NCBI RefSeq assembly: GCF_013407855.1
Contig: NZ_JACBZH010000001.1
Location: 3,906,001 to 3,970,000, forward strand
Direction of reading: 5' to 3'
Origin: Actinopolymorpha rutila
GTDB taxonomy: Bacteria > Actinomycetota > Actinomycetes > Propionibacteriales > Actinopolymorphaceae
DNA: 64,000 nt
Shown: piece after piece, positions 54,338-62,228 of the stretch
How positions within the stretch are numbered: position 1 is the first letter of the stretch
Layout of the letters: each line of letters begins with the position of its first letter
Program-made: the position numbers and the translations under genes
Notes under the pieces: model-generated
The model's database searches: none
What the model saw: only the letters and a program-made list of their open reading frames with translations
Told to the model about the DNA's origin: nothing

Positions 54338-56380
54338 ATGCCTGCGCGCTACACCCTCGAGGACTTCGCCTTCGACCTTCGCCAGGGCGTCGCCCCTGCT
54401 CACCTGTGGGTCACCAGCGGGCGCACCACCGTCGGCGTCGACGCTGCCACCGTCTGCGGTGTCCGCGGCTCGTTCGCCCCGCCGTACGCCGCACCTGACT
54501 CCACGCTGCGGGTGGAGTTCGAGGTCGACGGGCAACGGGTCCCGGACGGCACCCGAGCGGGCGTCGCCGGTGCCGGCCGGGGCCTCCTCCACGCCGAAGG
54601 CACATGGTGGCCACACCAGGTGACGCGTCGCGGTACCTACCACCAGTACCGCGAGGGACGCCTCGTGTCCCTCGCCGTCCGCAGCACGCTCACCCCTCTG
54701 CACGAGCACGCGGGTTACGCGCTGCGGATCGCCGTCCGCAACCGCGCCGACCGTCCGGTCACGCTGACGGTGCGTCCGGTGCTCGACCCTGGCCACCCGA
54801 ACCACGTACCCCTCGGGGAGTGGGGCTGGTCTCCGCCCGGACCTGGCACGCCCGCGACCGAGGTCGGCCGTGGGCGCTGGCAGGCCGGTGACGTCGCGGT
54901 GGAGGTGCTGTCCGACGGACTCACCCAGACGGTGCCCGCCGGCGCCGAGGTCGACGTCGTGATCGCCGTCCGTGACGGCGCCGTCGGCGGCCTCTCACCA
55001 GCCACGGCGATCCGGACGTGGGAGGAGGCCGCCGTACGACGGTGGAGGGCACGCGCCGAGACCGCGCTCGCCGACGTTCCCCGGCTGGAGACCGACGTGC
55101 CCGGCCTCGACGCGTACTGGCGTCGCTCCCTTGCCAGCGGCCTGGTCTGCCTGTGGGACCACCCCGACTTCGTCACGAACCCCTTTGTCGCCACCTCCGG
55201 CGTGGACGGCGGCGCGCTGTGTAGCTACGCCTGGGACACCGGCGGGTACGCGCCCCACACATTGAGCCTCCTGCTGGGCGGGTCGACCCTCCAGGTCCTG
55301 GAGTCGCTGCTGGCTGCCGACCTCAGCAAGAGCTACGCGATCGCCCCCGACGGCACCGGTCTGGGCGTTCCCTACGCCTACAGCGGTTCGTCCCTGGTCG
55401 CGCTGGCAGCCGCGATGGCCGCCCAGCAGGGCATCTCCGCCGAACTGGTCGGCCGCCTCTTCGCGACGCTGACCGCGCTCGACGCCCACTTCCCGGCGGT
55501 CGGGGAGCTGTGCGACTACGGCAACCAGCACAACCTGCTGGAGATGCGGTCCTCCGGCTGGGAACACGTCGTCGCCAGCCCGAACGCCGAACGCGCCTGG
55601 TCCCTCGACACCCTCGCCGCGCTGGCCGAGGCGTCCGGGGCGGCGCTGCCCGTCGCGTCGATGCGGCAGCGTGCCGACCGCATCCGCCGGGCTGTCGCGA
55701 ACGACCTCTGGGACCCCGACGCTCTGTGGTTCGCGAGCCTCTATCCCGACGGGCACACCGAGATCGTGTACTCCATCCAGGCGTTCGACGCGTTGCGCAG
55801 CGGCGCGTGTACACCGGCCATGGCCGCCGACCTCCTCGAACGGATCCGGCCAGGCGCCTTCCTCGGGAGCTACGGCGTGAGCAGTGTCAGCGCCGAGGAC
55901 GACGTGCACTACGAACTCGGCGACGTCGACTGGTCAGGCGGCGGCGCCTACACCGGCGAGGCGCCGCTGCTCGCCCTGACCCTCTGGGAACGTGGTGAGT
56001 CCGCCCTCGCCTGGGAGGTGCTACGCCGGGTTCTGTGGATGGGCGAGCACTTCCCGTACTTCCCACAGGAGCACTACTGCGACCGGCCCGGCACGCCTCC
56101 GGTGGGTCGGCGGGGGAACATCGTCGCGGGCCTGGCCGGCGCGGAGGCCGTCCTCACCGGGCTGGCCGGCCTGCGGCCACAGCCCGACGGTCGCCTCATG
56201 GTCAGCCCCGGAGCCCCGCCCGGGCACGTCTCCCTACGAGGGTTGGGTTTCCGCGGCCGGGAGGTCGACGTTCACCTCTCGCCGACCGGCCAGGAGGTCA
56301 GTGTCGACGGGCGGCCGACGCCGCTCGAGGCCAGCCGCCAGACCGTCGTGATCGGACAACATCGGCCACCTCGCTCATAG
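54338..56380 (+). CDS. Six-hairpin glycosidase-like protein
   Basis: 680 residues. An N-terminal beta-sandwich of about 230 residues (VSLAVRSTLTPLHEHAGYAL) is followed by an (alpha/alpha)6-type catalytic region: YAWDTGGYAPHTLSLLLGG, MRSSGWEHVVASPNAERAWS and YELGDVDWSGGGAYTGEAPL. Acids in W-D-T-G and D-V-D-W are candidate catalytic residues. This layout is seen in GH15/GH63/GH116-like enzymes and glycogen-debranching-like proteins; the exact family is not certain. No signal peptide, so it is cytoplasmic. Near the end of the island, with beta-phosphoglucomutase far upstream, it might feed sugar reserves into metabolism. Confidence 0.7.
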   Translation: MPARYTLEDFAFDLRQGVAPAHLWVTSGRTTVGVDAATVCGVRGSFAPPYAAPDSTLRVEFEVDGQRVPDGTRAGVAGAGRGLLHAEGTWWPHQVTRRGTYHQYREGRLVSLAVRSTLTPLHEHAGYALRIAVRNRADRPVTLTVRPVLDPGHPNHVPLGEWGWSPPGPGTPATEVGRGRWQAGDVAVEVLSDGLTQTVPAGAEVDVVIAVRDGAVGGLSPATAIRTWEEAAVRRWRARAETALADVPRLETDVPGLDAYWRRSLASGLVCLWDHPDFVTNPFVATSGVDGGALCSYAWDTGGYAPHTLSLLLGGSTLQVLESLLAADLSKSYAIAPDGTGLGVPYAYSGSSLVALAAAMAAQQGISAELVGRLFATLTALDAHFPAVGELCDYGNQHNLLEMRSSGWEHVVASPNAERAWSLDTLAALAEASGAALPVASMRQRADRIRRAVANDLWDPDALWFASLYPDGHTEIVYSIQAFDALRSGACTPAMAADLLERIRPGAFLGSYGVSSVSAEDDVHYELGDVDWSGGGAYTGEAPLLALTLWERGESALAWEVLRRVLWMGEHFPYFPQEHYCDRPGTPPVGRRGNIVAGLAGAEAVLTGLAGLRPQPDGRLMVSPGAPPGHVSLRGLGFRGREVDVHLSPTGQEVSVDGRPTPLEASRQTVVIGQHRPPRS

Positions 56381-56828
56381 ACGACGACGCCCGCGTCAAC
56401 CAGGCACGGCCGGCATGAGTCGTCCTTGGCGAACCCGATCGCGTGCACGCCCGCCCCGTGAGAGGTCTCATATCGGCCGGAGAAATCCCGATGAGGACGC
56501 ACTCGTCTGCAGCCACCCCCACTGCCGTCACCCTCGAATGACTGCGCTTGGGATGCATTACATCTGCCTGTGGACCTCGTACGCCTGGCCTGCGAAAGAT
56601 GCGCGACGTCCGAGGCCAGGTCATGGAGATCGAGGTACCACACGATCGCTGCCGCCTCGGGCAACTGCGCCACACCGCCACACCGGGCGGTGCGACATGC
56701 CGCGATGTTCAGGCACCACGACATCGGATCACGCCATGGCATCGTCCCCACGTCGCTCACCGAACGGGAAACGTGGCACTGGCAGGGCTCGCAGATGCGT
56801 TGCCTGTAGGCGTGCCGTTCAGGCTCAC
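56381..56828. other. Intergenic between convergent genes, nothing recognised
   Basis: About 450 bp. No gene, RNA or strong hairpin identified. Confidence 0.3.
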
Positions 56829-57800
56829 CTACTGCCAATCGAAGATTACGCCCATGGTGGCTGAGCGGTCCGCGTCGAGCAGTGCATACGCCTCGGCGCC
56901 GTCGCGCGGCGCGAACTTGTGCGTGACGAGACCGCACATCCCTGCGAAGCGTCCCGACGCCACGAGGCTGAAGAACAGCCGGCGAATGTCGTGGTCACGC
57001 CGTCCCAGCAGGTGGCGGCCATGCGCGCCCACCACGGTGAGGCCACGAACGATCAGATCGGAACTGAGCCGCTGCTGGGAGGGATCACCTACGTCGCCGA
57101 CAATGACCACACGGCCGTGGTCGGCCACAGCGGCCAGCGCGTGAGTGAGAACGTCCGGGTTGCCGGTGCAGTCGAGGACTGTAGCCGGTGCTGCGATTCC
57201 AGACAGTCCGTTGGCTAGATCCTGCTGCAGAACTGCCGTGGCTCCGCCTGCTCGGGCGAGCTCGAGCCGCGGTCCACCCCCGCGATGGACCATGACAACG
57301 TCGGCCGCGCCCAAAGCCGCCAGCCATCGCACGGTCATCTGACCGATGGGACCCGCCCCGACGACCACGGCCGAACTGCCCATGCGTGCCTGTGATGCTT
57401 CCACGCCGACGAATGCGACCTTGGCCAGCGCGAACCACGCCGCATCCTCGTCCGAAACGTCGTCTGGAACCCGCGTGCACACGCTGGCGTCGGCGACATG
57501 GTGAGACGCGTGGCCGAGGAGAGCCACTACCCGGTCACCTGGGCGGAAGTCGCCGGTGACATCAGGGCCGACATCGCTGACCTCGCCGACGAGGGAGTAC
57601 CCCGGACGACTGGGATAGCTGAACCACCGGTCCCAGTGCGTTCCAGGGGCGAATCCGCCGCTGTAGATGATGCCCTCGGTGCCGGTGCTGATCAGCGATA
57701 CCCGAGTTCGCAGCCGGATCTGACCAGGCTCGAGATCGGGTAGCTCGACCTCGCGCAACTCGACCTTGCCTGGCTGTGGAAAGACGACTGCTTCGGCCAT
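56829..57800 (-). CDS. Medium-chain dehydrogenase/reductase
   Basis: 323 residues of the MDR superfamily without the Cys-rich structural-zinc loop and with few catalytic-zinc ligands. LISTGTEGIIYSGGFAPGTH and YSLVGEVSDVGPDV are typical of the sugar-cluster MDR subgroup. NAD(P) site VVVGAGPIGQMTVRWLAALG. Close relatives often sit with glycosidases and oxidise or reduce sugar carbons. Here it converges with the glycosidase-like gene. Confidence 0.85.
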   Translation of the reverse strand: MAEAVVFPQPGKVELREVELPDLEPGQIRLRTRVSLISTGTEGIIYSGGFAPGTHWDRWFSYPSRPGYSLVGEVSDVGPDVTGDFRPGDRVVALLGHASHHVADASVCTRVPDDVSDEDAAWFALAKVAFVGVEASQARMGSSAVVVGAGPIGQMTVRWLAALGAADVVMVHRGGGPRLELARAGGATAVLQQDLANGLSGIAAPATVLDCTGNPDVLTHALAAVADHGRVVIVGDVGDPSQQRLSSDLIVRGLTVVGAHGRHLLGRRDHDIRRLFFSLVASGRFAGMCGLVTHKFAPRDGAEAYALLDADRSATMGVIFDWQ

Positions 57801-58454
57801 GTCCTCATGTTTTCATGGCGGAAGGGAGACAGGTGGTCTCGGCGCGGAAGCGTGCTGCCGTGCCGGTCGTCCGTCGCCGCTGGGCCTACATCTCGAAGGG
57901 CGCCAACACTCGTGCGCACGATGAACTCCGGGCCTCCTACACGTGTCGGATCGGCCGAGCAGGAATTCTCGGCAAACCACGAAACTGTGTCAGCGAAGCC
58001 TCACCGGCCACAACCCGAGGCATTCGGATATCACCGCCGGCGATCAGTTCGACCCGGCTTTCCCACCGCACGGGTTTCTGGAGCAGAGAGGTCAGGCTCA
58101 AAATTCTGCCGAGGTACGACCGCAGAGCGTCATCCTGCACATCAACCCAGGCGGCAACGACACCCGCTACAACGTTCCGGGACTGGCTACGCGGTGCGAC
58201 CGCTCGCCTGAACCAGATCGCGGGCACCTCACCGCGTGAAGCTGTTGTGGCCCAGGGTTGTCGCTCTGATTTGGCCCAGCGGTCGGGACCAGCGCAGTTG
58301 TGAACCGTGCGGTGGGTTGGCTTCATCGCTGGTTGAGCAGTCGATGTGCTGGTCTCGGCCTTGAGCTGGCGGCCCCTGGGTAGGCTGTCGGCGCTCGTCG
58401 CCAAAGCTGGCGGTGCGTGCCGACTGGGCCGACTGGGCGGTCTGAATAGGACTG
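57801..58454. other. Intergenic, no gene recognised
   Basis: About 650 bp. A minus-strand stretch (VVAGVVAAWVDVQDDALRSY near 58130-58190) looks protein-like but belongs to no family I know. It may be a relic. Confidence 0.3.
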
Positions 58455-59573
58455 GTGAGCGTGGAAACCGTTGCTCGAGTGGACGCGGATCTGGATCATG
58501 TATCCGAGGGGGCGCGGCCGAAGAAGTTGCTGTTGCGTGCGCTCGCGGGTGAGCGTACGGAGCGGCCGCCGATCTGGTTGATGCGGCAGGCGGGGCGCTA
58601 TCTGCCGGAGTACCACGGCGTTCGGGAAGCCGCCGGTGGGATGGTGGGCCTGTGTAACTCGCCCGAGCACGCGGTGGAAGTCACTTTGCAGCCGATCCGC
58701 CGCTTCCCCTTGGATGCGGCGATCCTGTTCGCGGACCTGCCGCAGATCGCGGCCGCGCTGGGTCAGACCTTGGAGTACCGCGTCGGTGATGGCCCGGTTC
58801 TCTCGCCGTCGGTCCGTTCCGGGTCCGACATCACCGAGATCTTGAGCGCATCCCGTCTGCACGAGAAGTTGGCCCCGATCTATGAGACCGTCAGGCAGCT
58901 CACGCTCGCGCTGCCTGAGGAGGTGGCGCTGATCGGCTACGCGGGTGCGCCCTGGACGGTGGCCACATACATGGTCGAGGGGCGCGGCGGCGGGAGCACG
59001 GAGCACGCCGTCGTGAAACAGTGGGCGCTGAGCGACCCGGTCGGCTTCCAACCCCTGATCGACCTGCTGACCGGGGCCATCATCGAGTTCCTGGACCGGC
59101 AGGTCCAGGCAGGTGCCGAAGCGATCCAGCTGTTCGAGAGCTGGGCAGGTATCCTCGCAGGCCCGCTGTTCCAGCGCTGGTGCGTGAAGCCGGTCGCCAC
59201 CATCGTGGCGGCGCTGAAGGCCAAGCATCCGGGCGTTCCGATCATCGCGTTCCCGCGCGGTGCCGGGCTGGCCTACGACGGGTTCGCCCAGGCTACGGGC
59301 GTGGACTGTGTCGGGCTCGACTCGACGGTTCCGCTCGGATGGGCTGCGCAGAAGGTGCAACGCGAACTTGGCCGGTGCGTCCAGGGCAACCTTGACCCAC
59401 AGCTCCTGGTCGCCGGCGGTCCGGCGCTGCACTCCGAGACGGATCGCATACTGCGTAGCCTGGCTGAGGGCCCGTTCGTGTTCAACCTCGGCCACGGCAT
59501 CGTCAAGACCACCCCTCCCGAGCACGTGGCGGCCCTCGCCCGGCAGGTGCGCTCCTGGTCCGGGGCGCAGTAG
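58455..59573 (+). CDS. hemE: Uroporphyrinogen decarboxylase, alphaproteobacterial-looking
   Basis: 372 residues from a GTG. PPIWLMRQAGRYLPEYHGVR is the URO-D substrate signature, IGYAGAPWTVATYMVEG the second signature, and AILFADLPQIAAALGQTLEY carries the catalytic Asp. It converts uroporphyrinogen III to coproporphyrinogen III in haem synthesis. Wording such as LCNSPEHAVEVTLQPIRRF and NLGHGIVKTTPPEHVAAL is what I associate with alphaproteobacterial enzymes, not with actinobacterial ones, so this may be a transferred extra copy. No other hem genes are adjacent. Confidence 0.93.
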   Translation: MSVETVARVDADLDHVSEGARPKKLLLRALAGERTERPPIWLMRQAGRYLPEYHGVREAAGGMVGLCNSPEHAVEVTLQPIRRFPLDAAILFADLPQIAAALGQTLEYRVGDGPVLSPSVRSGSDITEILSASRLHEKLAPIYETVRQLTLALPEEVALIGYAGAPWTVATYMVEGRGGGSTEHAVVKQWALSDPVGFQPLIDLLTGAIIEFLDRQVQAGAEAIQLFESWAGILAGPLFQRWCVKPVATIVAALKAKHPGVPIIAFPRGAGLAYDGFAQATGVDCVGLDSTVPLGWAAQKVQRELGRCVQGNLDPQLLVAGGPALHSETDRILRSLAEGPFVFNLGHGIVKTTPPEHVAALARQVRSWSGAQ

Positions 59574-60181
59574 AGAGTCGAGACGTACCGGCATCGGCTT
59601 GCGCTGCGCTCAGCACGGCTACTTCTATGCTGCGATCTCCTGCTTGGTGTGCGCGAGCCGGTAGGAGTCGGTGCCGGTCTGGAGGATGGTGCCGTGGAAG
59701 GTGAGCCGGTCCACGATCGCGGCGCACAACAGGCCCTGATCGACCAGTCCGCCAAGCGGTTCCCGTTCGCCAGCCAGGTGCCCCAGCCCGCGAGCCACCC
59801 ACCGGGTACGAGCGAAGGCCAGCCCCTGATGCAGTGCACGAACTGGTGGCGTTCGCATTCGTGCTCGGTCAGCCGCAAGGCGAGCTTGACCCGATCCAGG
59901 CTGCCTCGAGCGAGGCCCGGCGGCTGGACACCTCATGTGGCTCGTACCCGGTGAAGCGACTTTGGAGCGGTGAGGATCCGCCGTGGAGGTCAGAGCTTGA
60001 GGTCGCGATGGACCGAAACGCCGGGCGATGCAAGGGGTATCGCCACGTCGGTCCCAATGAGGCCGCTCAAACCGGCATTCGGCTTGGCGGCCTACGACGC
60101 CGCTGCAGACATGCGCGGAACCGACGCCAGGCTCCTCACGCCCGACGGAAGTATTTTGGGTTCAGGGCTGATTGCATCCGT
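59574..60181. other. Gene-poor right edge of the island
   Basis: About 600 bp holding only the IstB relic (59625-59800) before the tRNA-flank repeat. Confidence 0.35.
59625..59800 (-). pseudogene. IS21-family IstB C-terminal relic
   Basis: LLCAAIVDRLTFHGTILQTG then TDSYRLAHTK at the end of the minus-strand frame matches the C-terminus of the IS21 helper ATPase IstB. Upstream the frame is scrambled and the Walker motifs are missing. Confidence 0.6.
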
Positions 60182-60271
60182 GCGGTTGTGTGGCTACGGC
60201 GAACGCATGAGGCCCTGGATAACGGTGACCAGGGGATTAACCCGCACCACGGAAAGGGGCAAAACGGACAC
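60182..60271. repeat. Right copy of tRNA-Met downstream flank
   Basis: Directly repeated, with drift, at 22981-23070. It lies immediately downstream (3' side) of tRNA-Met and inside the candidate island. Confidence 0.7.
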
Positions 60272-60285
60272 CAAACTCGGTCACC

Positions 60286-60355
60286 AGATGCGATCTTCGC
60301 AGGTCAACCGGGGTAGGGCGGGCGGGACTCGAACCCGCGACCCAGGGATTATGAG
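60286..60355. repeat. tRNA-Met 3' segment, candidate right attachment site
   Basis: 70 bp repeated at 24504-24573 with three mismatches in the same orientation. It covers the tRNA from its 3' end to the anticodon loop plus 28 bp downstream. Confidence 0.9.
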
Positions 60356-60387
60356 TCCCCTGCTCTAACCGGCTGAGCTACCGCCCC
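60314..60387 (-). tRNA. tRNA-Met (anticodon CAT, elongator type)
   Basis: 74 nt cloverleaf. Acceptor GGGGCGG pairs with CCGCCCT (one G-U), D-arm GCTC/GAGC, anticodon loop CTCATAA with CAT at 60351-60353, T-arm GCGGGTTCGAGTCCCGC, discriminator A. CCA is not encoded. The CTCATAA loop suggests elongator Met, not initiator; a lysidine-modified tRNA-Ile cannot be fully excluded. Its 3' half is duplicated at 24.5 kb. Confidence 0.93.
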
Positions 60388-60444
60388 GTGCCTGTCGCGT
60401 GCGCGACCGCCCGCTGAGCCTAGCGCCTGGCCGGAACGCGTCCG

Positions 60445-61737
60445 CTACTTGGCCTGCCTACGTTCGGCATGCTCGGCGCGGTCGCCTCGGTCCGCGCGCT
60501 CGCCGTGGTCGGCCAGCTCGAACTCGCGGCCGAGCCGGGCCCAGAAGCCGTCCCGCAGCCACACCCGTGCCTCGGGGTACGGACGCAGCGAGTGGCCGAG
60601 TTCCTTCTCCGCTTCGACCAGCAGCTCGCTGTCGATGACGGTCGGCAGGATCGGACCGGGCAGCAGGTCGCGCACGTAGTCGCGGCCACGGGTCAGGATC
60701 CACTTCTGCGCGACGTGTTCGCCGACCTCCTCGACGGCGTTCCGTTCCGGGCCGAGCCGGGGCCCCGCACCCTGTGCACCGATCGACGGGGCGTCGTCGG
60801 CTGTCGTGGAGGGGGTAGCCGGGCCGGCCGCGGGACCGTGCGCGGGTGCGGCGTTCGGCGAGTCGGTCCTCGGCGGGCGAACCGACCCGGTCCCCGCGAC
60901 GGCGGTGGTCGTTCCGGACCGGCCGGCGAACACCTGCGCCGGCGTCGGCGTGCCTGCCTGCCCGGCCGCCGGCACTCGCGGAGTCGTGCCCGGTGCCGGC
61001 GTCCCCGCGCCCGCCGCGTCCGTCGTGGCAGCGTCCTGCGCCGGCGCCGCCATGCCCCCGGCCGTCGACGGCGCCGAGGCAGGAGCCGAACCCGAGGCAG
61101 GAGCCGAACCCGAGGCGGGTGCCGGGGCAGCTGCCGACGCGGGCGACGACCCGGTGGCGGGCACCGGATGTGCCTGTCGTACGTACGGCCTAAGCAGGTC
61201 GGCCGACAGCACCTCTACGAAGTCCGACTCCCACACCAGCCGCTCGGCCTGGTTGCTGCCGAAGGACGGCTCGACGCCCCACAGATGGATGCGTACGCCA
61301 TAAGCCTGCGCGGCCTCGACCGCGGGCACGAGGTCCTCGTCACCGGCCAGCAGTACGACGTCGGTCACCGCACCGTGTCGGGCCAACGCGTCCAGGTCGG
61401 CGCGGATCTGCGCGTCGACGCCCTTCTGCTGCCCCTGCTTGTTGAGGTTTCCCAACCTGAGCTTGACCATCGGCAGGGCTGCGATCACCCGCTGGTCGAC
61501 GGTGGGTACGCGGTCGTGCGCGGCGTCGTACCAGTAGACCCGGAGGAGCTCGCCCGGCAGCCGTTCGACAGCGTGCTTCTGCAGGGCCTGGATGAGTTCG
61601 TCGGCGGCAACGCGGTATTCGCGGCGCTCGCGGGCGCCGAACAGAACCTCCGCGGTCGCGGCATAGAGGTACCCGACGTCGATCAGGATGGCGTACTTCG
61701 TCGCGAAGACCGCCGAACGGAGGTCGGGAACCGCCAT
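60445..61737 (-). CDS. NYN-domain protein with long linker
   Basis: 430 residues with GGGAGG before the ATG. The N-terminal NYN (PIN-like) domain, about 1-190, has acidic residues AILIDVGYLY, GVDAQIRADLDAL and VLLAGDEDLVPAVEAAQAYG expected of a metal-dependent ribonuclease. A roughly 130-residue Ala/Pro/Ser/Gly linker with repeated PASGSA units follows, then a C-terminal helical domain (HVAQKWILTRGRDYVRDLLP). Likely an RNA-processing factor. It ends 58 bp beyond tRNA-Met on the chromosome side. Confidence 0.88.
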   Translation of the reverse strand: MAVPDLRSAVFATKYAILIDVGYLYAATAEVLFGARERREYRVAADELIQALQKHAVERLPGELLRVYWYDAAHDRVPTVDQRVIAALPMVKLRLGNLNKQGQQKGVDAQIRADLDALARHGAVTDVVLLAGDEDLVPAVEAAQAYGVRIHLWGVEPSFGSNQAERLVWESDFVEVLSADLLRPYVRQAHPVPATGSSPASAAAPAPASGSAPASGSAPASAPSTAGGMAAPAQDAATTDAAGAGTPAPGTTPRVPAAGQAGTPTPAQVFAGRSGTTTAVAGTGSVRPPRTDSPNAAPAHGPAAGPATPSTTADDAPSIGAQGAGPRLGPERNAVEEVGEHVAQKWILTRGRDYVRDLLPGPILPTVIDSELLVEAEKELGHSLRPYPEARVWLRDGFWARLGREFELADHGERADRGDRAEHAERRQAK

Positions 61738-61950
61738 GGATGACCTCCCTGAACCCACTACGACAAGCCACGCGTCGATAGACGGCTGGGCGTGGACGGC
61801 AGACACGGCTGGTGACCGGGCCGGGCGCTGTGCCAGCGAGCGTACACGGACCAGCCCTGGCCGACCGGCAGATGTCGAGAACCGCATCCGCGGGCAGAAC
61901 GCCGGCAGAACGCGAGCGCAACCCGACGGGTGGGGTGGGACCGGAAAAGC

Positions 61951-61990
61951 AGAATCCCCCGACCGGCACGACCACCGGGCGGGGGATTCT
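61951..61990 (-). terminator. Intrinsic terminator of tRNA-Asn
   Basis: 16-bp arms (AGAATCCCCCG...) pair with one mismatch around an 8-base loop, and on the minus strand the stem is followed by CTTTTCC. It lies 8 bp beyond the tRNA-Asn 3' end. Confidence 0.85.
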
Positions 61991-61997
61991 CGTGGCG

Positions 61998-62070
61998 CTC
62001 CCGCGGCTGGACTCGAACCAGCAACCTGCCGGTTAACAGCCGGACGCTCTGCCAATTGAGCTACGCGGGA
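61998..62070 (-). tRNA. tRNA-Asn (anticodon GTT)
   Basis: 73 nt cloverleaf. Acceptor TCCCGCG/CGCGGGA perfect; D-arm GCTC/GAGC; anticodon loop CTGTTAA with GTT at 62035-62037; T-arm GCTGGTTCGAGTCCAGC; discriminator G. Followed by a strong terminator. Confidence 0.95.
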
Positions 62071-62228
62071 TCGCGTGGCCGGGCGACCCCGGCCACGCAT
62101 ACGTTAGCAGCCCCCCAGATCACGTCGCACGACCCGGGGCGGGGTCGGCGGGGACCCGTGGATCACGACGGGATCAGCGCTGGATCACCCCGGTTTCACT
62201 ACGGCACCACGCCAGGCTCAGCGCGGGA

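Noticed and set aside
24574..60285. Search for an integrase or recombinase that would mobilise the island
   Set aside because: No tyrosine or serine recombinase signature was seen in the frames inside the repeats; only the IstB relic.
24504..60387. Identity with the proteobacterial transmissible locus of stress tolerance
   Set aside because: FtsH, YfdX, KefB-type exchanger and DegP genes are absent; only the theme (Hsp20, Clp ATPase, thioredoxin) is shared.
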